Assembly (NCBI RefSeq): GCF_009720365.1
Contig: NZ_ML769326.1
Coordinates: 26,024 to 75,935 of the forward strand
Reading direction: 5' to 3'
Length of the DNA stretch: 49,912 nt
Source of the DNA: Catellatospora paridis
GTDB lineage: Bacteria > Actinomycetota > Actinomycetes > Mycobacteriales > Micromonosporaceae
Below, in pieces: positions 30,911 through 40,178 of the stretch. The notes beneath the pieces were generated by a model. It worked only from the letters and a program-made list of their open reading frames with translations. It searched no databases and was not told the origin of the DNA. The stretch's first letter is position 1. Each line of letters opens with the position of its first letter. Both the position numbers and the translations under genes were made by a program.

Positions 30911-31429
30911 TCAGGCGGGGGTGGGGCCGGCGCGAGTGCCGATGGGGGTGACGGCGAACCAGTGGCCGTCCTGGCCGTGGCCGTTGGCGTCGCCGGGCAT
31001 GCGGTCGCCGGTGTAGCCGTAGAGGGGCCAGCCGGCGAGGGTGAGCTGCTTGGTGCCGTCGGGGCGGGTCAGGGTGCCGATGAGCTGGCGGTCGATGCCC
31101 TCGACGCGGATCGGGTCGGCGGCGGGCACGGGCAGCCACTGCTGGACGCAGGTGCCGGTGCAGGCGGAGCGGGACGGCCGGTTGGCGTCGAGCTCGCTGC
31201 GGTAGAGCACGTAACCCTGCGCGTCGATCACTATCCAGCCCAGCGTGTCCGAGCTGATGCCGAAGAGCGCGGGCTGCAGGTCGGAGGGCCGGCCCGGGGC
31301 GGGCGCCAGGGTGGGCTGCACGGTCACCTGGCCGCCGCTGCAGCCACCCAGTAGGGTCGCGACCAGCACAAACACGGCCGCCACCCGCTTACGGGCAGCC
31401 GGCCACGCCGTTTCCACCGGGTTACTCAT
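30911..31429 (-). CDS. Small secreted lipoprotein of the COG4315 type
   Basis: 172 residues. A signal peptide ends at a good lipobox (LLGGC, Cys about 30). The mature part has VLYRSELDANRPSRSACTG with a Cys-x3-Cys pair, then WPLYGYTGDRMPGDANGHG and a final W-F-A-V. These match the repeated secreted lipoprotein family with Y-x-[FWY]-x2-D motifs, which has no settled function. ATG start with GAGG five bases upstream. It converges on the histidine kinase gene and is divergent from the binding-protein gene, 58 bases away. Confidence 0.82.
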   Translation of the reverse strand: MSNPVETAWPAARKRVAAVFVLVATLLGGCSGGQVTVQPTLAPAPGRPSDLQPALFGISSDTLGWIVIDAQGYVLYRSELDANRPSRSACTGTCVQQWLPVPAADPIRVEGIDRQLIGTLTRPDGTKQLTLAGWPLYGYTGDRMPGDANGHGQDGHWFAVTPIGTRAGPTPA

Positions 31430-31487
31430 GCAATCCTCACGCTCATCCGGGCAGGATAGGCGCACCCTACGTCGAGGAGGTCGGCTG

Positions 31488-32639
31488 TTGCGAGGGCCGT
31501 ACGCACGGGTTGTCTCGATACTCGCGCTGCTCGCGCTGGTGTCGATGCCCGGCTGCGACGCGACAGCGGGCACCGCGGCGCCGCCGGACCGGCCGTGCGG
31601 GTTGAAGATCGCCGTCATCGGCCCGCTCAGCGGAGCCTCGGCGGATCTGGGCACCAACATCCGCGCCGGCGCCGCACTGGCGGTCGAGCAGTACAACGGG
31701 CGGCACTCCGACTGCCCGGTGACGCTGCAGGACTTCGACTCGCAGAGCGACCCGAAGCAGGCCACCGCGCTGGCGCAGCAGATCGTGGCCGACCCGAAGA
31801 TCATGGGAGTGGTCGGGCCGGCCTTCTCCGGCGAGTCCGCGGCCGCCCTGCCGCTGTTCGACCAGGGTCTGGTCACCATCGTCAGCCCTTCGGCGACCCG
31901 TACCAACCTGAGCCAGCGCGGCTGGTCGACGTTCCATCGCCTGATCGGCAACGACGCCTCGCAGGGACCGGCGGCCGCCCGGTACATCGACACGGTGCTG
32001 CACGCCCGCAAGGCCTTCGTCATCGACGACACCGGGGCGTACGGCCGCGGCCTGGCCGACGAGGTCGCCGCGACGCTGTCCGGCAAGGTGGTGCAGCGGG
32101 CCGCGGTGCCGCCCCGCCAGGTCGACTTCTCCTCGGTGGTCAGCCAGATCCGCTCCGCCGGGGCCGACGTCGTCTTCTACGGCGGCTACTACTCGAGCGG
32201 CGGGGCCCTGCTCAAGGCGATGCGCGACGCGGGGCTGACCGCCACGTTCGTGGGCGGCGACGGGGTCAAGGACGCGGGCTTCGTCCGCGCCGCGGGCGTG
32301 CGCGCCGCCGAGGGTGCCGTCATCACCTGCGCCTGCCTGCCGCCCGAGCGGGCGTCCCGAGACTTCCCGGCGCACTACCGGGCCGGGTTCGGCAAGGACG
32401 CCGGAACCTACAGCGCCGAGGCGTACGACGCCGCGTCGATCTTCCTGGCCGGCTTCGAGGCCGGCCGCACCACCCGCCGCGACATGGAGGTCTTCGTCGA
32501 CGCGTACGCCCAGGACGGCGTCACGGGCCTGCTGCAGTTCACCCCACAGGGTGAGCTCGTGGACTCCGCCATCGTGGTCTGGGCCTACCGGGTCGCCGAC
32601 GGCACCGTCGTCGCCGATCGCGAGATCCCCCGCACCTGA
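31488..32639 (+). CDS. Branched-chain amino acid type substrate-binding lipoprotein
   Basis: 383 residues from a TTG with GAGGAGG seven bases upstream. A hydrophobic signal (VVSILALLALVSMPGC) ends in a lipobox-like cysteine. The mature part is a periplasmic-binding fold of the LivJ/LivK or receptor ligand-binding type: KIAVIGPLSGASADLGTNIRAG, the hinge-region GVVGPAFSGESAAALPLF, and YSAEAYDAASIFLAGFEAG. No ABC permease or ATPase gene is adjacent, so it is an orphan. It could serve an importer encoded elsewhere or act as a ligand sensor for the nearby kinase. The gene after it begins 23 bases downstream. Confidence 0.85.
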   Translation: MRGPYARVVSILALLALVSMPGCDATAGTAAPPDRPCGLKIAVIGPLSGASADLGTNIRAGAALAVEQYNGRHSDCPVTLQDFDSQSDPKQATALAQQIVADPKIMGVVGPAFSGESAAALPLFDQGLVTIVSPSATRTNLSQRGWSTFHRLIGNDASQGPAAARYIDTVLHARKAFVIDDTGAYGRGLADEVAATLSGKVVQRAAVPPRQVDFSSVVSQIRSAGADVVFYGGYYSSGGALLKAMRDAGLTATFVGGDGVKDAGFVRAAGVRAAEGAVITCACLPPERASRDFPAHYRAGFGKDAGTYSAEAYDAASIFLAGFEAGRTTRRDMEVFVDAYAQDGVTGLLQFTPQGELVDSAIVVWAYRVADGTVVADREIPRT

Positions 32640-32662
32640 CCTGCCTGAGAGGAGACCGTCCC

Positions 32663-33343
32663 ATGTCAGCGACCCTGCTCACGGACCTCCCCCCGCTCGC
32701 CGCCCCGGCGGAGCCCGCCTACGGCACCGCGCCGGACACGCCGACCATGCCCGCGGACGCCTCCCGGGCCGAGATGGCGCCGCTGGACCGCGCCCTGTCA
32801 CAGGCCCCGCTGGGGGCGTTCCCGCTGCTCGAAGCGGCCTTCGGCTGGCAGGAGCTGCGACCGTCCGGCTGGCACCGGCCCGCGGCGTCGACCGCCATCG
32901 CGCAGACCTCCTCCCCCGCCGCGGCCGCCCGGCTGGCCAGCCTGTTGTCCACACTGACCTGGGCGAACGTGGTCCGCACCGAGCGAGACGGGTTGCGCGT
33001 CGAGGTGTCCGCGGGCGCGTACAACCGGATCACCCGGGCGCTCACCGGGGCCTGGCGCAGCCGCACCCAGCTGCTGGCCGCCGCCCCCGGCGTGCCGGAC
33101 TCGCGGCAGGCGGCGCTGGGGGTGTGGCGGATGGCGATGCTCACCGGCGGCGTCGACGCGCACGCCGGACAGCTCACGGTGCGCGCCGGCTCCCCCGCGG
33201 CGGCCCAGACGCTGGTCGCCGCGGCCGCCCTGCTCGGCATGCCCGCCGTCGCCGACCGCCCCCGCGAGGGCGGCCACCCGGTCCGCGTCACCGGCCGCGC
33301 CCAGGTCTACCAACTCCTCACCGAAGCCACCGGCCAGCGCTGA
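32663..33343 (+). CDS. WhiA N-terminal-like protein without helix-turn-helix
   Basis: 226 residues. I compared it by eye with WhiA, the sporulation regulator whose N-terminal part folds like a LAGLIDADG homing endonuclease. After a Pro/Ala-rich 45-residue head, residues about 70-125 and 145-226 follow the WhiA pattern: SPAAAARLASLLSTL, a 'LRVEVSAG' strand, then AALGVWRMAMLTGGVDAH where WhiA has AAWRGAFLAHGSL, and SPAAAQTLVAAAALLGM where WhiA has a GPEAALALVGAARRL segment. It stops where WhiA's DNA-binding helix-turn-helix would begin. ATG start with GAGGAG nine bases upstream. Probably co-transcribed with the binding lipoprotein. The WhiA relation is inference. Confidence 0.7.
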   Translation: MSATLLTDLPPLAAPAEPAYGTAPDTPTMPADASRAEMAPLDRALSQAPLGAFPLLEAAFGWQELRPSGWHRPAASTAIAQTSSPAAAARLASLLSTLTWANVVRTERDGLRVEVSAGAYNRITRALTGAWRSRTQLLAAAPGVPDSRQAALGVWRMAMLTGGVDAHAGQLTVRAGSPAAAQTLVAAAALLGMPAVADRPREGGHPVRVTGRAQVYQLLTEATGQR

Positions 33344-33351
33344 CCCCGGGG

Positions 33352-33786
33352 TCAGTCGGTGAGGCGGTGGAAGAGGTGTTCCAGGGCCAGGCGGTAGCCG
33401 TCGACGCCGAGGCCGGCGATGACGCCGGTGGCGACGGCGGAGACGACCGAGTGGTGGCGGAACTCCTCGCGGGTGTGGATGTTCGAGATGTGGACCTCGA
33501 TCAGGGGGGCGTTGAGCATCGCGCAGGCGTCGCGGACGGCGTAGGAGTAATGGCTCCACGCGCCGGGGTTGAGGACCACCGCGGCGTGCTCGTCGGCGGC
33601 CTGGTGCAGCCAGCCGACCAGCTCGCCCTCCAGGTCGGTCTGGCGGCACTCGACGTCCAGGCCGAGCAGCGCGCCCGTCTTCTCGCACAGCTCCACCAGC
33701 GACGCGTACGTGGTGACGCCGTACACGTCGACCTGGCGGGTGCCGAGCCGGCCGAGGTTGACCCCGTTGAGCACGTACACCTTCAT
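33352..33786 (-). CDS. aroQ: 3-dehydroquinate dehydratase, type II
   Basis: 144 residues. The third shikimate step. Type II signatures are [14 protein letters not shown] (usual order NGPNLNLLG), the catalytic Tyr in [19 protein letters not shown], and VEVHISN as [17 protein letters not shown]. The Pro and Asn in the usual PNLN are VNLG here, a small variation. AGGAG lies six bases before the ATG, in the 11-base gap after aroB. Confidence 0.94.
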   Translation of the reverse strand: MKVYVLNGVNLGRLGTRQVDVYGVTTYASLVELCEKTGALLGLDVECRQTDLEGELVGWLHQAADEHAAVVLNPGAWSHYSYAVRDACAMLNAPLIEVHISNIHTREEFRHHSVVSAVATGVIAGLGVDGYRLALEHLFHRLTD

Positions 33787-33797
33787 GGCGGTCTCCT

Positions 33798-34874
33798 TCA
33801 GGAGGCGATGGCCCGGTAGGCCTCGGCCAGCAGCGCCTCGTCGTCGATCGGCACGGTGACGGGCCGGGCGATCCCGTTCAGCAGCACGAAGCGCAGCGCC
33901 CTGCCGCGGGCCTTCTTGTCCACCGACATGGTGGCGCGCAGGTCGTCCCAGGCGTCGGCGGGATAGGACACCGGCAGGCCCAGCGAGCGCAGGATGGCGG
34001 CGTGGCGGGCGGCGGAGGCCTCGTCGAGGCGGCCGGTGAGCACGCCGAGCCGGGCGGCGTACACCAGGCCGACGCTCACCGCGTGCCCGTGCGACCAGCG
34101 GTACTGCTCGCGCCGCTCGATGGCGTGGCCGAGGGTGTGGCCGTAGTTGAGGATCTCGCGCAGGCCGGACTCGCGCAGGTCCTCGCCGACCACGTGGGCC
34201 TTCACCGCGATCTTGCGTTCGATCAGCTCGCGCAGCACCGGCCCGGCCGGGTCGACGGCCGCCGCGGGGTCGGCTTCGACCAGGTCGAGGATCACCGGGT
34301 CGGCGATGAAGCCGCCCTTGACCACCTCGGCCATCCCGGCCAGCAGCTGCGCGGTCGGCAGGGTGGCCAGCGCCTCGGTGGCGCAGAGCACCCCGGCGGG
34401 CGGGTAGAACGCGCCGACCAGGTTCTTGCCCGCGGCGGTGTTCACCCCGGTCTTGCCGCCCACGGCCGCGTCGACCATGCCGTTGATGCTGGTGGACACC
34501 GGCACCCAGCGCACCCCGCGCAGCCAGCAGGCGGCGACGAAGCCGGCCAGGTCGGTGACCGCACCGCCGCCGACCCCGACCACCACGTCGTTGCGGGTGA
34601 ACGAGGCCCGGCCCAGCTCGTCCCAGCAGCGCTCGGCGACCGCGACGGTCTTGCCGGCCTCGGCGTCGGGCACCTCGATCATCACGGGCTGGATCCGCGC
34701 GTCGACCAGGTGTGCGGCGGCCTGCTCGGCGTACGCCCGCACCGGCGGCGCGTACAGCACCGCGGCCCGGTCGGCGCCGGCGACCAGGGCGGGCAGCTCG
34801 GCGAGCACGCCGGGGCCGACCAGCACCTCGTATGGCTGGTCGCCGCCCACGGCGATCCGGGTCAGCTCGGACAT
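33798..34874 (-). CDS. aroB: 3-dehydroquinate synthase
   Basis: 358 residues. An NAD- and metal-dependent enzyme converting DAHP to dehydroquinate, the second shikimate step. Motifs are [22 protein letters not shown] for [22 protein letters not shown], and the metal ligands in [12 protein letters not shown] and [13 protein letters not shown] start one base after the aroK stop (TGACATG). Confidence 0.96.
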   Translation of the reverse strand: MSELTRIAVGGDQPYEVLVGPGVLAELPALVAGADRAAVLYAPPVRAYAEQAAAHLVDARIQPVMIEVPDAEAGKTVAVAERCWDELGRASFTRNDVVVGVGGGAVTDLAGFVAACWLRGVRWVPVSTSINGMVDAAVGGKTGVNTAAGKNLVGAFYPPAGVLCATEALATLPTAQLLAGMAEVVKGGFIADPVILDLVEADPAAAVDPAGPVLRELIERKIAVKAHVVGEDLRESGLREILNYGHTLGHAIERREQYRWSHGHAVSVGLVYAARLGVLTGRLDEASAARHAAILRSLGLPVSYPADAWDDLRATMSVDKKARGRALRFVLLNGIARPVTVPIDDEALLAEAYRAIAS

Positions 34875-34875
34875 G

Positions 34876-35382
34876 TCAGCCCTTCAGCAGCTCGACGAGC
34901 TCGGCGGTGATCTCCTCCGGGGTGCGCCCGTCGGTGACCACGGTGTGCACGGCGACCTGCTGGTAGAGCGGCCGCCGCTGGTCGAGCAGGAAGCGCAGGG
35001 TGGCCCGCGGGTTGAAGTTCAGCAGCGGCCGGCCCTGGCCCAGCCCGACCCGCGACGCCGCGTCGGACAGGTCCACGCTCAGGTAGACCACGGTGTGCCC
35101 GGCCAGCAGCGCCCGGTTGTCCTCGGCGAGCACCACGCCGCCGCCCAGCGCCAGCACGCCTTCGTGCTCGGCCAGCGCGGCGGCGACCGCGGCCGTCTCC
35201 ATGGCCCGGAAGTGCGGCTCGCCCTCGTCGATGAAGATCTCCGAGATGGGCTTGCCGGCGATGGCCTCCACGTCGGCGTCGGTGTCGCGGAACGGCACCC
35301 CGTAGGCCTGCGCCAGCAGCCGCCCGACGGTGGACTTGCCCGCCCCGGGCGCGCCGACCAGGACGCACAACGGCTTGCTCAC
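34876..35382 (-). CDS. aroK: Shikimate kinase
   Basis: 168 residues. The P-loop is GAPGAGKST, the shikimate-binding Asp pair is in FRDTDADVEAIAG, ALGGGVVLAEDNRALL follows, and the lid has GQGRPLL. The frame is open upstream but GTG 35382 (VSKPLCVLVGAPG) fits the family. It belongs to aroC-aroK-aroB-aroQ, with aroB following directly. Confidence 0.95.
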   Translation of the reverse strand: MSKPLCVLVGAPGAGKSTVGRLLAQAYGVPFRDTDADVEAIAGKPISEIFIDEGEPHFRAMETAAVAAALAEHEGVLALGGGVVLAEDNRALLAGHTVVYLSVDLSDAASRVGLGQGRPLLNFNPRATLRFLLDQRRPLYQQVAVHTVVTDGRTPEEITAELVELLKG

Positions 35383-35429
35383 GGTCTTTCCCCTCCCCGG
35401 TCCCGCCACGGCGCGAACCCGGTGGTCGC

Positions 35430-36608
35430 TCAGCGGATCAGCAGGTTGTCCAGGTAGCCGGCGAGGTTGCGGCGGATCTCGGTGACCGAGTCGCCGCCGA
35501 ACTTCTCCGTCGCCGCCTCGGCCAGCACCAGCGCCATCATCGCCTCGGCGACGACCGCCGCCGCGGGCACCGCGCACACGTCGGAGCGCTGGTTGATGGC
35601 GGTGGCGACCTCGCCGGTGACCACGTCCACCGTGGACAGCGCGCGGTTCAGCGACGAGATCGGCTTCATCGCGGCGCGCACCCGCAGCGGCTCACCCGAG
35701 GTCATGCCGCCCTCCAGGCCGCCGGCCCGGTCGGTGATCCGCTTCACGCCGTCGGGCGTCGGCACGATCTCGTCGTGCGCCACCGAGCCGCGCGAGCGGG
35801 CCTGGGTGAACGCGTCGCCGATCTCCACGCCCTTGATGGCCTGGATGGACATGAGCGCGGTGGCGATGCGGGCGTCGAGCTTGCGGTCCCACTGGGTGTG
35901 CGTGCCCAGGCCCGGCGGCACGCCGTAGACGAGCACCTCGACGATGCCGCCGAGGGTGTCGGCGTCGCGCTTGGCCGCGTCGACCTCGGCGACCATGCGC
36001 TCGCTGGCCTGCGGGTCCAGGCAGCGCAGCGGGTCGGCGTCGATGCGCTCGGTGTCGCCGGGCACCGGCACCAGGCCGGACTTGGCGACCACGGAACCGA
36101 GTTCCACGACGTGGGACAGCACGTCCATGCCCAGCGCCTGCTTGATCAGGGCCTTGGCCACGGTGCCGACGGCGACGCGGGCCGCGGTCTCCCGGGCGCT
36201 GGCGCGCTCCAGGATCGGCCGGGCGTCGTCGTGGCCGTACTTCTGCATGCCCGCCAGGTCCGCGTGGCCGGGCCGGGGTCGGGTCAGCGGGGCGTTGCGG
36301 GCTTGTGCGGCCAGCAGGTCCGGGTCGACCGGGTCGGCGGACATCACGGTCTGCCACTTGGGCCACTCGGAGTTGCCGACCTGGATCGCAACCGGGCTGC
36401 CCAGGGTGCGCCCGTGGCGTACGCCGCCGAGGATCGTCACCACGTCCTGCTCGAAGGCCATCCGCGCACCGCGGCCGTAGCCGAGGCGGCGCCGGGCCAG
36501 CTCGTGGCCGATCTCGTCACTGGTGATCTCGATTCCGGCGGGCACTCCGTCGAGCACGGCGACCAGCGCCTGCCCGTGCGACTCCCCTGCGGTCAGCCAA
36601 CGCAACAC
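35430..36608 (-). CDS. aroC: Chorismate synthase
   Basis: 392 residues. An FMN enzyme closing the shikimate pathway. Family signatures are [21 protein letters not shown] at the N-terminus, [41 protein letters not shown], and the C-terminal region [14 protein letters not shown] use GTG 36608 ([12 protein letters not shown]); GTG 36614 is two codons earlier and also possible. The ribosome binding site is weak. The extension to 36710 is not family-like. Confidence 0.95.
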   Translation of the reverse strand: MLRWLTAGESHGQALVAVLDGVPAGIEITSDEIGHELARRRLGYGRGARMAFEQDVVTILGGVRHGRTLGSPVAIQVGNSEWPKWQTVMSADPVDPDLLAAQARNAPLTRPRPGHADLAGMQKYGHDDARPILERASARETAARVAVGTVAKALIKQALGMDVLSHVVELGSVVAKSGLVPVPGDTERIDADPLRCLDPQASERMVAEVDAAKRDADTLGGIVEVLVYGVPPGLGTHTQWDRKLDARIATALMSIQAIKGVEIGDAFTQARSRGSVAHDEIVPTPDGVKRITDRAGGLEGGMTSGEPLRVRAAMKPISSLNRALSTVDVVTGEVATAINQRSDVCAVPAAAVVAEAMMALVLAEAATEKFGGDSVTEIRRNLAGYLDNLLIR

Positions 36609-36717
36609 GATCACCAGTCTGTCACGGCGCACCGGGTGGACGCCCGGCACGCCCCGCCGGTGCCACCAGACGGGACGCAGGTCACGTGAGCTGCATCCGG
36701 TCCGTCCCACGGTTCGG

Positions 36718-38799
36718 TCACTTCAGTTTGATCGTGACTGGTTCGCTGCGGTCGCTGCCGACGCGGGCCACGATCTCGTACGGGCCGACCGCCGGCGACG
36801 GCCCGGCCGGCACCCGGCGGCCCTTCTTCACGCAGGTGTTGCTGCTCTTGCCGTTCCAGGTCACGGTGTAGGTGCGGGACTGGCCAGGCCCGAAACGCAC
36901 CACCTGGTTGCCGTGCAGCGGGCCGCAGTCGTCGGACGACCACACCTTCTCCCCGTCGCGCAGCAACTGGAGTTCCTGGAGGTCGGCGCCGACGTCGCGG
37001 GTGCACGAGCGCTTCGACGTGTTCTGCACCTTGAGCGTGATGTTGAGCGGGCTCTTGCGGGCCACGGTCGTCTTCGCGGGCGCGGCGGTGACCTTCAGCT
37101 CGTCGTCGGTGCACAGTTTCTTGTCCACGCCGGTGGTCTTGGGCGCGGCCCCGGCCTGCTCGGCGTAGCGCACCCGGTAGATCTTCGACTTGGCCGCGTA
37201 CGGCCCATCCTTGACGTCGTCGGGGTAGAGGGCGCTGAAGTACAGCCCGTCCGCGCCCGCGGCGAGCCCGGCGACGGTGGACTTGCCGTTGCCGTTGTAC
37301 TCGATCAGCGTCTTGGGCCCGGTGGCCTTGCCCTTGTCGTCGAAGGCGAACATCACGATGCGCTTGCCGCGCACCTGCGGGCCGGAGGCGTAGGTGGGAC
37401 CGCTCTCGGAGACGTAGGCGTTGCCGTACACCTCCTTCGGGAAACCCGCGCCCTGGCCGCCCTCCTCCTGCACGAAGGTGATGCCGACCGGGGCGTGCGC
37501 GACCGTCCAGTTGTAGAGCGCTTTGTTCTTCATCGCGCTGTCGCCGACGTACCAGCCGAAGTCGGTGCCCCGGGTGACGCGGGCGAACCGGTCCATGGAC
37601 GGGCCGTTCTCCACCGAGTAGTGCTGGCCGTCGGCGGCCCGCCACGCGCCGCCGAACGGGTTGCGGAAGCCGAGCGCGTAGATGTAGTCCTTGGCCTTGA
37701 TCCCGTCCTCGGCGTCGTAGAACGGGTTGTCCTCGGGCGCGCTGCCGTCCAGGTTGACCCGCAGCACCTTGCCCCGGAACGAGTTCTTGTCCTTGGCCGT
37801 CTTGGGCTCGAAGGCGTCGGCGACGTGCACGTACAGCTTGCCGTCCGGGCCGATGGTGAGGTTGGAGATCTGGTGCGAGGCCACCATGTCCTCGCCCTTC
37901 ATGTCCAGGATGGTCTTCACGCCGGTGGCGGTCGTGCCGTCGTCCGAGCTGGTCAGCCGGACCACCTTCGGATAGAGCTTGCTGCCCGCCTTGTAGACCA
38001 TCGAGGCGAACAGGTCGCCGGACTGCGGCTCCACCACGATCCCGCCCAGCCCCAGCTCGCCGTCACCGGGGAACTTGTCGGTCGGGTCGAAGTTCAGCAG
38101 ATCCTTGGCGTACGTCGCGACGCTGAAGTCGCCGCGGACCACCTTGATCTGGCCGTAGAGCTCGTTGACGTAGAAGCGCGGGGCGTCGGGGGTGTTCGGG
38201 TGGGCGGCGGCCATCGCGATGCCGACGGGCAGCGCGAACCCGGAGGCGACCTCCTCGACCACGTAGCCGTCCTGCAGGGCGCGCCACTGCGGCGCGCCGG
38301 GCAGCGGCTCCAGCTGCACGTCGGTCTGGAAGGTACGGACCGAGTACGGGCTCCACTGCGTGGCCGGGTCCGCCGAGGACGAGCGGAAGCGCGAGCGCAC
38401 CTCGAAGGTGCGGCCGGGCGGCAGCTCCGCCTTGCCGGCCAGCGCGCCGGTGAACTTGCCGTTGCCCAGGTGGGTGTGCAGACGGGCGGCGCCGTGCACA
38501 CACTCGGCGGTCCACACCCGCTCCACCGGTTCGGGAGCGGCCGACCAGATCTCCCAGTCGCTGCAGGCGTGCTCGTCGCGCACGTCCGGGTCGGCGAACG
38601 GCTGCGCCTCCATGTGCACGTCCGCGCCGTTGAGCAGCTGCCCGTCCGCGGACGGCTCGCTGATCTCGGGGGCGAGCGGCGGGATCGACGCCATCGCGGC
38701 CGGGCTCGCCGGGCTCACGAACGACAGCAGCCCGGCGACCGCGATCACCACGATGGCGAGCGCCACCTCACCGGCCACGGCGACCCTGCGCGCGCTCAT
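36718..38799 (-). CDS. Secreted PQQ-type sugar dehydrogenase
   Basis: 693 residues from ATG 38799, with GGGGGA upstream. An N-terminal transmembrane or signal segment (about 8-30) puts it outside. Residues about 60-175 are a beta-rich module ([23 protein letters not shown]). Residues about 185-550 are a GSDH beta-propeller: [63 protein letters not shown] and FGWYVGD. The C-terminal 140 residues form a separate Cys-containing beta module. Family members oxidise aldoses with PQQ; no PQQ genes are here, and not all members use it. A TTG 33 bases upstream is a less likely start. Confidence 0.85.
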   Translation of the reverse strand: MSARRVAVAGEVALAIVVIAVAGLLSFVSPASPAAMASIPPLAPEISEPSADGQLLNGADVHMEAQPFADPDVRDEHACSDWEIWSAAPEPVERVWTAECVHGAARLHTHLGNGKFTGALAGKAELPPGRTFEVRSRFRSSSADPATQWSPYSVRTFQTDVQLEPLPGAPQWRALQDGYVVEEVASGFALPVGIAMAAAHPNTPDAPRFYVNELYGQIKVVRGDFSVATYAKDLLNFDPTDKFPGDGELGLGGIVVEPQSGDLFASMVYKAGSKLYPKVVRLTSSDDGTTATGVKTILDMKGEDMVASHQISNLTIGPDGKLYVHVADAFEPKTAKDKNSFRGKVLRVNLDGSAPEDNPFYDAEDGIKAKDYIYALGFRNPFGGAWRAADGQHYSVENGPSMDRFARVTRGTDFGWYVGDSAMKNKALYNWTVAHAPVGITFVQEEGGQGAGFPKEVYGNAYVSESGPTYASGPQVRGKRIVMFAFDDKGKATGPKTLIEYNGNGKSTVAGLAAGADGLYFSALYPDDVKDGPYAAKSKIYRVRYAEQAGAAPKTTGVDKKLCTDDELKVTAAPAKTTVARKSPLNITLKVQNTSKRSCTRDVGADLQELQLLRDGEKVWSSDDCGPLHGNQVVRFGPGQSRTYTVTWNGKSSNTCVKKGRRVPAGPSPAVGPYEIVARVGSDRSEPVTIKLK

Positions 38800-38894
38800 T
38801 CTCGTTCCCCCGGCTGGCTCGACTACGGACAACCGCGCCAGAGTATCGAGGAAAATCGGATATTAAGGACTAAACACGCTGATATCACTAGTAT

Positions 38895-38935
38895 GCGCAC
38901 GGCCACCGTCGCTTCGCGGTCCGGTGGCCGTGCGC
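38895..38935 (-). terminator. Hairpin downstream of the GlpQ-type gene
   Basis: A 14-bp perfect stem (38895-38908 with 38922-38935) with a 13-base loop begins six bases after the stop of the minus-strand gene at 38942. It most likely ends that transcript. The 60 bases beyond it are unusually A/T-rich and may hold the promoter of the sugar dehydrogenase gene, though I could not fix one. Confidence 0.75.
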
Positions 38936-38941
38936 GCCGGG

Positions 38942-40060
38942 TCAGGACCGGTGCAGCGTGCGGGCCAGCACGCCCAGGTCTGGGTTGTCGGTGAAGAAGC
39001 CGTCCACGCCCGCGGCCAGGTACGCCGCCAGCTCGTCGAGGATCCGGCCGTACTCGGTGGGCACCGCCCCGTTGCGCAGGTTCACCGGCAGGAACTGGTT
39101 CTCCGCGCGGAAGGTGTACGGGTGCACCTTGAGGCCCTCGCGGTGCGCGTCGGCGACCAGCGAGGTCGGCGCCGCCAGCGAGCCGTCGGCCGCCCGCGGG
39201 ATGACCAGGCCCTTCTCCGGCCCGATCCCGTTGACCACGTCGGCCAGCCCGGCCAGGCCCGCCGGGCTCAGGTACTCGGCGTACGAGCGCGGGTCGTTGA
39301 ACGGGTTGCCCGCGCCGGCCAGGAAGACCAGCGGCGCCTTGACCCGGTGCACCGAGCGCAGCTCGCGCAGGTTCGCCGCCTCGAAGGACTGCACGAACAC
39401 CGGTGCGTCCCGGCGGTCCAGGCCGTCCCGGCGCAGCGCCGCCACCAGCGGGCGCTCCAGCGGCAGCCCGATGTTCTGGAAGTAGGTCGGGTGCTTGGTC
39501 TCCGGGTAGACGCCAATCTCGCGGCGCAGCTCCTTGGACAGCCGCTCGCGCAGCTGCAGCACCTCGGTGAAGGTCGGCACCTCGAACAGCCCGTTGTAGA
39601 TGGTGCTGCGCTGGCGCACCGCGGGCAGCCGCTCCACCGCCCGCAGCGTCTTCAGCTCGGCGAGGGTGAAGTCCTCGGTGAACCAGCCGGTCACCGTCAC
39701 GCCGTCGATCGTCTTGGCGACCCGGCGGCTCGCGAACTCGGGCCGCGCGGCGACGTCGGTGGTCCCCGAGATCTCGTTCTCGTGCCGGGCCACCAGCACA
39801 CCGTCGCGGGTGCTGACGAGGTCGGGCTCGATGAAGTCGGCGCCCATCCGGGCCGCCAGCTCGTACGAGGCGAGGGTGTGCTCGGGCCGGTAGCCGCTGG
39901 CGCCCCGGTGCCCGACCACCAGCGGACGGCCCCGGTCATGGTCACGCATCGGCCCATTGTCACGGTCGTCGCCGGACGCCCACGCGGGCACGCCGATGAG
40001 GGCGGGCGTCGCCACCGCGGCGCTCAGCGCCCCGGCGAGGAAAAGGTCACGTCGGTCCAT
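38942..40060 (-). CDS. glpQ: Secreted glycerophosphodiester phosphodiesterase
   Basis: 372 residues. The N-terminus RRDLFLAGALSAAVATPAL looks like a twin-arginine signal peptide. The catalytic part is a GDPD TIM barrel with GHRGASGYRPEHTLASYELA, the metal ligands in FIEPDLVSTRDGVLVARHE, IGVYPETKHP, and FTDNPDLG near the end. It hydrolyses glycerophosphodiesters, perhaps from lipid turnover or teichoic-acid-like polymers. ATG with GGAGGAG at good spacing. It lies between the third mltG and the sugar dehydrogenase. Confidence 0.92.
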   Translation of the reverse strand: MDRRDLFLAGALSAAVATPALIGVPAWASGDDRDNGPMRDHDRGRPLVVGHRGASGYRPEHTLASYELAARMGADFIEPDLVSTRDGVLVARHENEISGTTDVAARPEFASRRVAKTIDGVTVTGWFTEDFTLAELKTLRAVERLPAVRQRSTIYNGLFEVPTFTEVLQLRERLSKELRREIGVYPETKHPTYFQNIGLPLERPLVAALRRDGLDRRDAPVFVQSFEAANLRELRSVHRVKAPLVFLAGAGNPFNDPRSYAEYLSPAGLAGLADVVNGIGPEKGLVIPRAADGSLAAPTSLVADAHREGLKVHPYTFRAENQFLPVNLRNGAVPTEYGRILDELAAYLAAGVDGFFTDNPDLGVLARTLHRS

Positions 40061-40125
40061 CGTCTACTCCTCCATGCACAGTTGCGTCGGGAGGAGTCCA
40101 GCGGCCGCGGGCAGCCGGTGATCGA

Positions 40126-40171
40126 CGGTGCGGTGACATCCGGGCGAATTCACCGCGATGTCACCGCACCG
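40126..40171 (-). terminator. Terminator downstream of mltG copy 3
   Basis: A perfect 15-bp stem (40126-40140 with 40157-40171) with a 16-base loop lies seven bases after the stop of mltG copy 3 and before the GlpQ-type gene. It is strong enough to separate the two transcripts. Confidence 0.8.
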
Positions 40172-40178
40172 ATGCCGC

